From NCBI RefSeq assembly GCF_000307105.1, contig NC_018645.1, forward strand, positions 3,854,001 to 3,918,000: a stretch of 64,000 bases of DNA. Reading direction: 5' to 3'. Shown one piece after another: positions 52,800 to 62,557 of this stretch. Within the stretch, counting starts at the first letter, position 1, and each line of letters opens with the position of its first letter. The notes under the pieces were generated by a model. The model did not search any database. It had not been told where the DNA came from and saw only the letters and a list, made by a program, of their open reading frames with translations. Origin of the DNA: Desulfobacula toluolica Tol2. Lineage in GTDB: Bacteria > Desulfobacterota > Desulfobacteria > Desulfobacterales > Desulfobacteraceae. A program made the position numbers and the translations under genes.

Positions 52800-53732
52800 C
52801 TATAATTCCGGTCTTGGGTAAAGCCCTGCTCTTTCAACTATTTCAGGAACTTTTTCCTCCCACTCTATGGCCATGATATGGAATCCTGAAACTCCTGTCA
52901 CTTCCTTGAGTTCCTGGATGTGTTCCACACAGATATCAATTCCCTCCTGGGCCTGCTTATCTTTGGCAACACCTGCCAGACGCTTGATAATTTCATCAGG
53001 CACGTCCATTCCAGGCACCCTGTTTTTCATGTATTTGGCCATACCAACTGATTTCATGGGAGTCATGCCTGCCATGATAAAGGTTTTTTCCGTCAGTCCC
53101 CTTTCAACAGCCAATCTTATCCACTCTTTGAACTTATCCAGATTATAAATGCACTGAGTCTGGATAAATTCAGCACCGCAGGCAATTTTCTTGGCCAGAC
53201 GCGGCACCCTGATCTCAAAAGGATCGGCAAACGGGTTGGCAGCAGCGCCTACAAACATTTTGGGTGGCCGCTTGATCTTGTCCCCACCCAGAAATTTTCC
53301 TTCATCCCGCATGTAGCGAACCGTCTGAACCAATTGCATGGAATCAAGATCATGAACATTCTGTCCCTGGGCACAATCGCCAAAACTTTGATGGTCACCG
53401 GACAGGCACAGCATATTCGGAATATCAAAGGAGGCTGCTCCCAGAATATCACTTTGAAGCGCAACCCTGTTTTTATCGCGTGTCACCATCTGCAGAACAG
53501 GTTCAATCCCCATCAACTTCAGGTGTATGCATGCGGCAAGGGAAGACATTCTTGTCATGGCTGTCTGGTTGTCGGTGACATTAACCGCATCCACATAATC
53601 CTTGATCAATAAGCCCTTTTTTTTAACTTCTTGTGCATCGCTTCCCCTGGGAGGACCACATTCAGAAGTGACTCCTATATGCCCTGCTTTTAAAACTTTT
53701 TCCAGCCTGCTTTCCGTATTTAAAGCATTCAT
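52800..53732 (-). CDS. metF: Methylenetetrahydrofolate reductase catalytic subunit
   Basis: 310 residues, the normal length of an FAD-dependent MetF barrel. TSECGPPRGSD near residue 24 holds the catalytic Glu region; VNVTDNQTAMTRMSSLAA and MLCLSGDHQSFGDCAQGQ are characteristic of the MetF group paired with MetV. It interconverts methylene- and methyl-tetrahydrofolate in the Wood-Ljungdahl pathway, here likely for acetate or C1 oxidation or autotrophy. The start overlaps metV by 4 bases. Confidence 0.95.
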   Translation of the reverse strand: MNALNTESRLEKVLKAGHIGVTSECGPPRGSDAQEVKKKGLLIKDYVDAVNVTDNQTAMTRMSSLAACIHLKLMGIEPVLQMVTRDKNRVALQSDILGAASFDIPNMLCLSGDHQSFGDCAQGQNVHDLDSMQLVQTVRYMRDEGKFLGGDKIKRPPKMFVGAAANPFADPFEIRVPRLAKKIACGAEFIQTQCIYNLDKFKEWIRLAVERGLTEKTFIMAGMTPMKSVGMAKYMKNRVPGMDVPDEIIKRLAGVAKDKQAQEGIDICVEHIQELKEVTGVSGFHIMAIEWEEKVPEIVERAGLYPRPEL

Positions 53733-54397
53733 ATTTTCACATCCTCCCTGGTTACCGTTCGAGGCCCGCCTGCTCTATCTGTGGACCAATCCTTTATCGG
53801 TGCAACTTTCTCATAATCCTCCATTTTATTCAATGCTTTTAATCTATCTACTATAAGCTGCCAGGCACAGTCAACATCTTTGCTGATTTCGCATTTACCG
53901 TTGGATGAACCGCCGCAAGGGCCGTTTAACAGTCTTTTGGCACATCTGGAAATCGGACAGATACCACCGGTTTTAGCAAGAACACACGCACCGCAAGCCT
54001 GACATCTTTCCGTCCAAAGCCCCCTGTCTTCATTAGCACCAAGACATATGGTATTTACCCCCGGAATCAAGGGCGTGGTCAGATATTTTTCTGCGGCAAA
54101 CTGTACCCCTACACCACAGGCAAGAGAAATAACGGCATCATAATCATCAATATTACTGCGAATTTCTTCCAAGTATTCATGATCACACTGGCGCTCAAGT
54201 GTTCTTTCATCAATTATTTTTTCATCGCCCTGATTGATAAAATACATTCGTAACGCAGACGCCAGCACTTCCACTTCCTTTTTACCGCCTGCTTCACAAA
54301 CCGTCACACATTCATTACACCCGAGTATCAGTATCCGGTTGAAGCCTTTGACTTCATCAATAATCTCTTCAATGGGTTTTTTCTCTGCTATTATCAT
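53729..54397 (-). CDS. metV: MetV, zinc/iron-sulfur partner of MetF (MTHFR C-terminal family)
   Basis: 222 residues. LILGCNECVTVCEAGGKKE (about 26-44) and a C-terminal cysteine cluster CQACGACVLAKTGGICPISR with NGPCGGSSNGKCE (about 132-175) are the hallmarks of MetV. It relays electrons between MetF and an HdrA-MvhD module, as known from Moorella MetVF-HdrCBA-MvhD. It overlaps metF by 4 bases and follows mvhD by 40 bases, so the same complex is likely formed here, without HdrB and HdrC genes alongside. Confidence 0.93.
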   Translation of the reverse strand: MIIAEKKPIEEIIDEVKGFNRILILGCNECVTVCEAGGKKEVEVLASALRMYFINQGDEKIIDERTLERQCDHEYLEEIRSNIDDYDAVISLACGVGVQFAAEKYLTTPLIPGVNTICLGANEDRGLWTERCQACGACVLAKTGGICPISRCAKRLLNGPCGGSSNGKCEISKDVDCAWQLIVDRLKALNKMEDYEKVAPIKDWSTDRAGGPRTVTREDVKI

Positions 54398-54437
54398 AAA
54401 CCAACCTCATATTTAGCTGTTATTTATGGTTACGGCT

Positions 54438-54884
54438 TTAAGCTGCCTTTTGTTTTTTTTTGTTCTGTTTTGCAACCCGGATAGGGCTTGGCCCCAATTT
54501 TTTAATCATATTATCCATCTCAATGGAATACTGGGCAAACAAAGGCCCTTCACCGGATGACAAATTAAACATTTTCACACGGTCGCCTCCAACTCCGACC
54601 TTGTCAAGAATCCTGGCCGCCTGTTCAACTCGTTTTCTGGCCCGGAAATTTCCCTCATTGTAGTGGCAATCGCCTTCCATACAACCAACAACATACACCC
54701 CGTCGGCTCCTTTTTCAAAGGCTCGCAAGATATGAATAATATCCACTTTTCCGGTACAGGGAACACGAATAATTCTAAAATTTGACGGGATCTTCAATCT
54801 CATGGAACCTGCCAGGTCCGCAGCTGAATACCCTCAAAAATTACAGCAAAATGCCAAAATAATTGGATCAAAATCCTTTGTCAT
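54438..54884 (-). CDS. mvhD: MvhD-type iron-sulfur electron-transfer subunit, selenoprotein
   Basis: 148 residues read through an in-frame UGA at 54834-54836 (residue 17). The start ATG at 54884 overlaps the hdrA stop (ATGA). The N-terminus reads DPIILAFCCNF-Sec-GYSAADL, the family motif in which Cys or Sec occupies this place; CTGKVDIIHI and GCMEGDCHYNEGNFRA follow with further cysteines. MvhD carries a [2Fe-2S] cluster and passes electrons to HdrA. An ordinary gene finder would start it at 54803 and lose 27 residues. An imperfect stem (GGACCU with GGUUCC) lies 15-30 bases after the UGA, where a bacterial SECIS is expected. Confidence 0.93.
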
Positions 54885-57800
54885 ATTACCCCCTCCAGCA
54901 AAGACTCAACCTTGCTGAGCAACTGATTATCTTCATACCAGTTTAATTTGATTGTTTTAGCAGGACATTCAGATGCGCACACCCCGCATCCCTGACACAA
55001 TGCAGGGTCAATATAGCTTACCCCAAGTTCATTTATAACCGGCACATTATACGGACAGGATCTGACGCAAACCAGACATGCAGCACAATTTTCCTGCATC
55101 ACTTCTGCTGTTACAGATGACAGGGTCAAAGATTCCTGGGAAAGGAATGTGGTTGCCCGTGATGCTGCTGCCATAGCCTGCGTAATGGTTTCGGTAATTA
55201 ATTTTGGTCCGTGAGCAGTGCCACAGATAAAAATCCCTTCCGTGGGAGCTTCAACCGGCCTGAGCTTTACATGGGCTTCCATAAAAAAGCCTTCTGCATT
55301 TGTGTTGGTTTTAATAATTGTTGCAAGTTCTTCAGTATCAGCAGCCTTAACACCGGCGCTCAAGACAACAAGATCCGCACTTGCTTCCACTTTGCATCCC
55401 AGCACATGATCCGTGAATGTCACAGACAGCTTACCGTCCTGGCCTTTGGTTACCTCGGGTTTATTTTCAGGATCAAACCGTGAAAAAATCACCCCCATAT
55501 TCCTTGCTTTTGTGTAAAACTCTTCCAGCATGGAATACATTCTCATATCCCTGTAAAGAATAAACACATCTGTATCAGGATTTTTTTCTTTCAAGGCAAT
55601 GGCATTTTTAACTGCACTCTGACAGCATACTCGTGAACAATTTGGATTTTCCTGGTTTCTTGAGCCCACGCATTGAATCATGATAACACGGTCAGGATTT
55701 CCAACCTTGTTCTCCTCCATCATATCGGATAATTCAAGCTGAGTGACCACAGCCTCGCTTTCATTGTAAAGAAATTCCGTGGGCTGGTATTCTGTTGCAC
55801 CGGTTGCCACAATCATGGCACCATGGTCAATCTTTCTTTCTTCCATTGATGTGCCGACAAGTACCGTAGTATTAAAATTGCCTTTATATCCGCCAAACTC
55901 GACAATCAATGCCTGCTTAAGAATTTCAATCTTATCGTGATTCTCAACCGTGTCAATAAGCTCTTTCAAATAAGCTTTTATATCATCGCCTTCAATTGTA
56001 TGGTGCAACCGGTTTCCAAGCCCCCCAAGATGATTTTGTTTTTCAACCAGGGTAACATGGTAACCTTGATCTGCAAGACCTTTTGCCGCCGTCATACCGG
56101 CCACACCGCCGCCAATCACCAATGCCTTGTCAATGACCGAGATTCTTTTGTCATGCAGCGGCCCTAATGTTGCCACCCTTGCCACTGCCATTCGAATCAG
56201 ATCCTTGGCTTTGCGGGTCGCTTTTTCAGGCTCGTGAAAATGCATCCAGGAATCCTGATTTCGAATATTGGCCATTTCAAACAGATATTTATTCAAACCC
56301 GCCTCTTCCAGGGTATCCATGAAAATGCCTTCATGGGTCTTGGGTGTACAGGACGCCACCACCACACGATTAAGGTTGTGTTCATTGATAATTTCTTTAA
56401 TAGAAACCTGGGTATCCTGGGAACAGGTAAACAGATTTTCACCGGTATACACGACATTGGGAAGTGTCTTGGTATAATTTTCAACCTCCTCAACATCAAT
56501 AATCCCGGCAATATTAATACCGCATTTACAGACAAACACCCCAATTCTGGGTTCTTCTCCTAAAACATCTCTTTGCTCAGGCATGACAACGGTTTTTGTG
56601 TTGGTATGACGCGCTGCAGCAAGTTTTATTCCGGCTGCACATGCAGACCCGCTTGCCTCTGTTATGGAAGAAGGAATATCCTTGGGGCCCTGAAAAGAGC
56701 CGGATACATAGATCCCCGGCCTGGATGTCTGCAATGGGTTAAAGGTTGGGGTTTTAACAAAATTATACTTGTCCAGCTCAACTCCTATCCTGTTGGCAAG
56801 AGCCACACTCTCTTCCGGAATAACAAGCCCCACAGACAAAATAACCATGTCAAAGACTTCCTGGTGCATTTTGCCTTCTTCATCGGCATAATTGAGAATA
56901 AGATTGTCTGTTCCAGGCTCTTCAACTACAGAATGAATTCTTGATTTTACAAACCTGACCCCTTCCTGGTCTGCGGCCCTGTTATAATACTTTTCATAAT
57001 CTTTGCCAAAGGTCCGCATGTCCATATTAAATATGGCCGCATCCAGTTCCTTGTCGGAATGTTCTTTGGCAATCATGGCATCTTTAATTGCATACATGCA
57101 GCAGACCGATGAACAATAACCGTTACCGCACCGGTTGGTATCCCTTGACCCTATGCATTGAAGCCATGCAATCTTTTCAGGCTCTTTTTCATCAGAAGGC
57201 CTGACAAGATGGCCCATGGTGGGGCCGCCCGCACTTAAAATTCTTTCAAACTCAAGAGATGTCATCACATTTTGTGACCGGTTGTACATGTAGATATCAT
57301 CCAGCCCTGACGGATCAAAGGTTGTTGCACCGGTTGTAAGTATGACAGACCCCACATTCAGATCTCTTATTTTCGGCTGTTCTTCATGGTTGATCGCCCC
57401 TGCAAGACAGGCATCCACACACTGGTAGCATTCCGAACAGATACCACAGGAAAGACAACGGGCCGCCTCTTTGTCAATGGCTTCTTTGGCAAGATTCAAG
57501 GTTACTTCCCTGAAATTGCCTTCTCTTTCTTCCACACTGATTTTTGCAGGTATCGGCCTCTGGAGTCTTGGGACATTATCAATATCGGGTTTTTCATAAT
57601 CCCAGGATTTTTCTTCACGGCCTTCCATCAAATCTTCACCATTGATGAACCTGTGCATACTTTGTGCCGCAGTCTTTCCACTGGCAATGGCATCCACAAC
57701 AGATTTGGGACCGTAAAACGCATCGCCACCGGCAAATACCCAGTCAATGGGCGTCTGCAAAGTCACGGGATCAGCTTCAAGCCCGCCGGGAGGCGTCAAA

Positions 57801-59329
57801 GCAATGCCTTGTTCATCTGCAAAATCCAGAACTCCCATCTGACCGATGGCCACAATAACGGTATCAGCTTCATAGCAAGTTAATTTACAATCATCATACT
57901 GGGGATTAAACCTGCCGTTTTCATCAAATACAGAGGTACATTCCTGGAACTCAACTTCACCTACTTTTCCGTTGGCTTCAATAAACCTTATGGGTCCAAG
58001 GCTATTGATAATTTTAACCTTTTCTTCAATAGCCTCTTCAATCTCATAATCCCAGGCCGGCATTTCATCCCGCTTTTCAAGACAGACCATGGTAACATCA
58101 TCAGAGCCAAGCCTTCTGGCTGTCAAGGCAACGTCAACCGCCACATTACCGCCTCCGATAACCATGACCTTGCCGGTCAGTTTTTCGGCTGTGCCAAGTG
58201 CTGCATCCCTCAAGAATTCAACCCCCTTGATCACGCCGTCAAGGTCTTCGCCCTTGACTCCCAACCCGCGGGAACCATGGAGACCTGTGGCCATAAACAA
58301 GGCGCTGTACCCGTCTTTTTTAAGACTTTCCAAGGTCACATCCCTGCCGAATTCAACCGAAGTTTGGATCTCAACACCAAGTTTTTCAATAACGTCAATT
58401 TCTTTTGCCAACTCAGCCTTGGGCAGACGGTATTCAGGTATACCAACAGCCATCATGCCGCCCTTGACCGGCAGTTTTTCAAATATGGTAACGGTATACC
58501 CCTTTTGCGCCATATAATAAGCCGTGGTAAGGCCTGCAGGCCCGGAACCGACAATAGCCACTTTTTCATCCCGCTTCTCTTCAACCTCAGGAATATACGG
58601 ATCATCTTCTTCAAAATCCAGTTCAGCCAGATACCGGTGAAGGTACTGGATGGCCAGGGGTTCGTCCGCATCCCCTCTTGTACAAACCGCTTCACAGGGA
58701 TGGTGACAGACACGGCCACAGGAACCGGGAAAAGGATGTTCTTGTTTGAACAGCTTAAGCGCTTGGGCATAATTGCCCTGATTCATCAAAGCGATAAATC
58801 CCTGGATACTCACATGAGCCGGACAAGTTGCCTTACAAGGGGCAGTAGATCTTTTGGAAATCCCATATGCACCCGGTATGGCTTGTTCGTATTGTTTAAA
58901 GACAGCTTTTCGCGGTGCAAGCCCCTGGTTGTGTTCACTGGGCACTTCCACAGGGCACACCTTGGCGCATTCCCCACATGACGTACATTTCAACAAATCA
59001 ACAAACCTTGGATTTTCTTTCACCCTTGCAGTAAAATTTCCTTCTTGGCCATCAACCTCAAGAAGTTCCGTATTTGTCAACAATTCGATGTTCAGATGCC
59101 GGCCGACCTCGACCAGTTTAGGTGAAATCACTCACATTGTGCAGTCGTTGGTCGGAAATGTCTTATCCAGCCGTGCCATCATACCACCAATGGCATATGA
59201 TTTTTCAACCAGGTACACATAATACCCTGAATTGGCCAAATCAATTGCAGACTGCATTCCTGCGATTCCACCGCCAAGAACCATGACAGAACCTGAAATA
59301 TCTTTCTGTGGTGTTGAATCTTGAGTCAT
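54881..59329 (-). CDS. hdrA: HdrA-type flavin/iron-sulfur protein fused to a GltD-like domain, selenoprotein
   Basis: 1482 residues read through the UGA at 59132-59134 (residue 66): TFPTNDCTM[13 protein letters not shown] matches the HdrA active-site segment where Cys or Sec binds the bridging cluster. Order: FAD-binding start [15 protein letters not shown] (about 14-28); ferredoxin [12 protein letters not shown] (about 115); GltD/NfnB-like part with [11 protein letters not shown] (about 256) and [15 protein letters not shown] (about 386); [17 protein letters not shown] (about 626); a second HdrA-like half ([25 protein letters not shown]); C-terminal 2x[4Fe-4S] [12 protein letters not shown] and [12 protein letters not shown]. 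It probably bifurcates or confurcates electrons between NAD(P)H, ferredoxin and MetVF via MvhD. Confidence 0.92.
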
Positions 59330-59913
59330 TAGTTAACCTCCTAACCGTTTAAACAAGCTTTACAGTTTAAAGCTATGAACCCTGTATGCTCTAAATTATT
59401 CCCCAAAAACAAACAAAGATCCAAACAAAAAAAACCTGACAATTGAATTTTCCTCAACTGATCAGGCTTTCATGTAATTTCCCGTTTTGACCGAAACACC
59501 TGCAAATCAGTTGTTCGCAAAAAGACATATAGAACCCGGTTTTTCCATGAGCCTTGAAAACATTGGCCTGATGCTTATCAAGGCTTAAAAACGGTATTCT
59601 GTAATAAGTTTTATCTGACCACGAAATTATTCTGATCAGTTTAATTATAGTCAGTTTATTTATATCGGTGCAATTGGGTTGCACAATATGCTAAAACCTT
59701 TACATATCAAGTAAAGCGGTCTGGTTATATAGAATACATCCATATCGTATAGTGTTTGCTAATCACCTGCTTCTAAGTAAAAAAACGGGTGTTTTTTGTC
59801 AAGCACTATTTTATATGAACGGTTTGGTCAAACCAATGTGAAAGGCCGGATCTGCCTGTGGCGACTGTGGCGATTTTTTTAAAAATCGGCTGCATAAAAA
59901 AGCTGATTTACAC
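59330..59913 (-). ncRNA. Candidate leader RNA or small RNA upstream of hdrA
   Basis: A minus-strand promoter (TTGACA at about 59796-59801, TACTTA 17 bases on) is followed by about 320 non-coding bases containing inverted repeats, including AGCCTTGA ... TCAAGGCT (about 59535-59590), and ends at a hairpin CCTGATCAGTTGA/TCAATTGTCAGG (59428-59468) followed by eight T residues. This lies 100 bases before hdrA, so it could be an attenuator or an independent small RNA. It does not match a riboswitch class I recognise. Confidence 0.4.
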
Positions 59914-61203
59914 TCAAAATCCTTTTTCCAGAGCTTCGTTGCTTGCATTCCAGGGTGCAATTTTGAACAACAGCAGCATTCCCGGAACAGCAAACCCGGC
60001 ACACAAAAGATAAAACAGATCCCACCCCAGATATTTCGCCATAAACCCTGTAACAGATGCGGCAAAAACCCCGGGAACAGCCATTAAACTTGTCAGCAAT
60101 GCATATTGGGTAGCGGTAAATCTTTTGTTGGTCTGTATCGCCATATAGGTTGCATAGGCTGCCTGCCCAAGCCCCGTGGAAAAGAACTCAAACCCTACAA
60201 CACACCCCAGAATAATCTGGCGGTAGTCCAGCCATATCAATGAATTATGATCCATGACAATTAATATGGCAAAGAACGCAGTAGATAAGGCTTGAAGAAC
60301 ACCAAATACCCACAGGGACCTGGCAATGCCCAGGCGAATCATGACAGCCCCCCCGAGAATCACTCCGCCAAACAGTCCGAACATTCCGATGCCTTTGACA
60401 ATGACAAAATATTCTGTTTTGGAAAACCCCATTTTAAGAATAAAAGGAATGGTCATGGCACCTGCCATATTGTCGCCTATTTTATATAATAAGATGAATA
60501 AAAGAACCAGCATAGCACTGTTGCGTTTGAAAAACTCAACAAAAGGTTCAACAACCGCCTCTTTAATTGAAACCGGCGGACCTTCATCTATTTTTGGTTC
60601 AGAAACAAACAAAGTTGTTAACATGCCAATTCCCATCATCAAGGACAAAAGGATGTGAATTGTGGCCCAACTGATGTTTAACTCCGTTAAAAGTGACAGA
60701 CCTATTGCAACATACATTCCAAGACGCCAGGCATTCATCCATACCCCTGTGCCGAATCCAAGTTCATCGCTGGTCAGGTATTCGCGCCGGAATGCATCCA
60801 GGGAAATATCCTGGCTTGCCCCGAAAAAATTGATGCACAATGCCATGAAAACAATTCCAAACAGTGAATCTGAAGGGTCAAATTGCCCTATGAGTGCAAT
60901 ACTTATCATAAGCCCCAATTGAGCAATCAAAATCCACCCCCTGCGTCTGCCCAAAAAACATGGAACATATCCGTCCATCAACGGAGACCAGACAAATTTC
61001 AAGGTGTACGGAAGACTTAGGGCGGAAAAAAGACCGATGGTCGTCAGATCTATATTGGACTCTGTCATCCACAATTTTAATACGTCCTTGACAATATAAA
61101 ATGGAAACCCGGAGGAGAAACCAAAAAAAAACATGGCCATCATTTTCCAGGATAACATGACACGGACAGTGTGCAAAAAAGAAAAGTTGGATAGGTGTTT
61201 CAT
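59914..61203 (-). CDS. ampG: MFS transporter, AmpG-like (PAT family)
   Basis: 429 residues with about twelve hydrophobic helices. MFFFGFSSGFPFYIVKDVLK at the N-terminus, KFVWSPLMDGYVPCFLGRRR (about 70-89) and the QDISLDAFRREYL segment after helix 4 follow the AmpG pattern. AmpG imports anhydromuropeptides for cell-wall recycling; other PAT members carry acetyl-CoA or unknown solutes, so the substrate is probable, not certain. The gene ends the run begun by the MBL gene (33 bases upstream). Confidence 0.82.
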   Translation of the reverse strand: MKHLSNFSFLHTVRVMLSWKMMAMFFFGFSSGFPFYIVKDVLKLWMTESNIDLTTIGLFSALSLPYTLKFVWSPLMDGYVPCFLGRRRGWILIAQLGLMISIALIGQFDPSDSLFGIVFMALCINFFGASQDISLDAFRREYLTSDELGFGTGVWMNAWRLGMYVAIGLSLLTELNISWATIHILLSLMMGIGMLTTLFVSEPKIDEGPPVSIKEAVVEPFVEFFKRNSAMLVLLFILLYKIGDNMAGAMTIPFILKMGFSKTEYFVIVKGIGMFGLFGGVILGGAVMIRLGIARSLWVFGVLQALSTAFFAILIVMDHNSLIWLDYRQIILGCVVGFEFFSTGLGQAAYATYMAIQTNKRFTATQYALLTSLMAVPGVFAASVTGFMAKYLGWDLFYLLCAGFAVPGMLLLFKIAPWNASNEALEKGF

Positions 61204-61236
61204 GAGTAGGGATTTAAGCCCCTGATCCTTAGATTA

Positions 61237-62076
61237 TTAAAGATGGATTTCCATATTGCAGGGGACTGCAAAAAAGTCGAGGACGACATTTTTCTTTTTC
61301 AGTTCGGACCGGCATTTCCTGACAATATTGTCCATCTGGACATCGGTTCTGTCCTGATTCAAATGAAACAGACCTAGTTTTTTCACGTTGGCTTTTAATG
61401 CCAGATCCAATACATCCTGAATCGACGAATGCCCCCAACCCTTTTTTAGGCTATACTCATTTTCAGTGTATTCTGCATCATGAAACAAGAGATCTGTATT
61501 TCGTGAAAATTCCAGATACGCATCAAAGCCTTTTCCTTCAGGATGATCAAATCCAAGTTCATTGTCTGTTAAAAAAACAAATGTTTTTTTGTCTTCAATA
61601 AACTTATACCCCAACCCTCCGCCGTTATGGCTGGTGGGAATGGTTTCAACCCTGACAGACCCGATGGTGAATGTATCGTTTAATGCAGTGTCAAATTTGA
61701 TATCTGCTCTCAGATCCTTTAAACTGATCGGGAAAAAAGGCTGTTTCATAACTTCAGCCAATACAGCCCGGGTACTGACATCTGAAAATTTACGATCCTG
61801 TAATATTATTTTAACGTTACTGAATTGCAGTGGTCTGAAAAAAGCAATTCCCAAAATATGATCCCAGTGGGCATGGGTAAACAAAAGATAATACCGGGTG
61901 ATCTTTTGCTTGATTAAGGAATTGCCCAGGCGACGGATACCTGTTCCCGCATCAATAATGATCGTTTCCCCTGATTTTGCAGTAACTGCAACACAGGTAG
62001 TATCCCCACCATACTTTTTGTATTTCTCACCCGATACAGAGATGGACCCTCTTGAGCCCCAACATTTGATATCCAT
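61237..62076 (-). CDS. MBL-fold metallo-hydrolase
   Basis: 279 residues. GSRGSISVSGEKYKKYGGDT opens the domain; the metal site THAHWDH lies near residue 66, PTSHNGGGLGY near 148, FLTDNELGFDHPEG near 170, and LLFHDAEYTENEY near 195. This is the subgroup of RNase Z-like/phosphodiesterase MBL proteins beginning with a C-W-G-S-R-G-S motif, often linked to cyclic nucleotide or c-di-GMP signalling regulators. The substrate is unknown. A structured repeat (62151-62205) sits upstream of its start. Confidence 0.87.
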   Translation of the reverse strand: MDIKCWGSRGSISVSGEKYKKYGGDTTCVAVTAKSGETIIIDAGTGIRRLGNSLIKQKITRYYLLFTHAHWDHILGIAFFRPLQFSNVKIILQDRKFSDVSTRAVLAEVMKQPFFPISLKDLRADIKFDTALNDTFTIGSVRVETIPTSHNGGGLGYKFIEDKKTFVFLTDNELGFDHPEGKGFDAYLEFSRNTDLLFHDAEYTENEYSLKKGWGHSSIQDVLDLALKANVKKLGLFHLNQDRTDVQMDNIVRKCRSELKKKNVVLDFFAVPCNMEIHL

Positions 62077-62150
62077 CCTTATTCCTGTATCACAACATAA
62101 ATTCTTCGTCTACTTAATAATTGATTTTTTGAGCTTTAAATATTTTTGTA

Positions 62151-62205
62151 GCAATTGTCACAGGCAAACCTGATATTTCATTTAAGATTTGCCTACAACA
62201 AAACA
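62151..62205 (-). repeat. Structured intergenic element, copy B (upstream of MBL gene)
   Basis: TTGTAG and GGCAAA, separated by CAATTGTCACA, pair with TTTGCCTACAA. Loop bases CCTGATATTTC are shared with copy A at 16258-16308. The rest of 62077-62470 is AT-rich and shows no gene. Confidence 0.6.
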
Positions 62206-62471
62206 TGAAAGGCACTGTTTGGATTGTTAAAGACTTTCATATAAAAAAACATATCAAAGGCCCATTCATCAAAACAGATATTACAAAAAGAATATTGAAT
62301 TCAATGGTGGAAAATATCGCTGTCATCCCCCCTTGCCAATGCAAAAAAAAACCTGTAAAATCAAACTACTGTATTGTAAAATTAATTTTTTCGTATAACA
62401 ATCGACCCGAAAACGTTGTTAACAATTTTATAAAAAAACGAAAAACTATCAAACTTTTCCACGCTCATAAC

Positions 62472-62500
62472 TTGACAATGCTGTTTATTTTGCCTAAAAA
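62472..62500 (+). promoter_or_regulatory. Promoter of the acyl-CoA dehydrogenase gene
   Basis: TTGACA (62472-62477) and TAAAAA (62495-62500), 17 bases apart; GGAAGGA precedes the ATG at 62558. Confidence 0.55.
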
Positions 62501-62557
62501 CCGACGGCATTGTTCAAGGTAAAACAAAAACAGTTACATAAAGGGAAGGACGAATAT

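Noticed and set aside
59454-59684. 76-codon minus-strand frame upstream of hdrA
   Set aside because: No ribosome site and no protein-like pattern; it includes one arm of the terminator, so the region is better seen as leader RNA.
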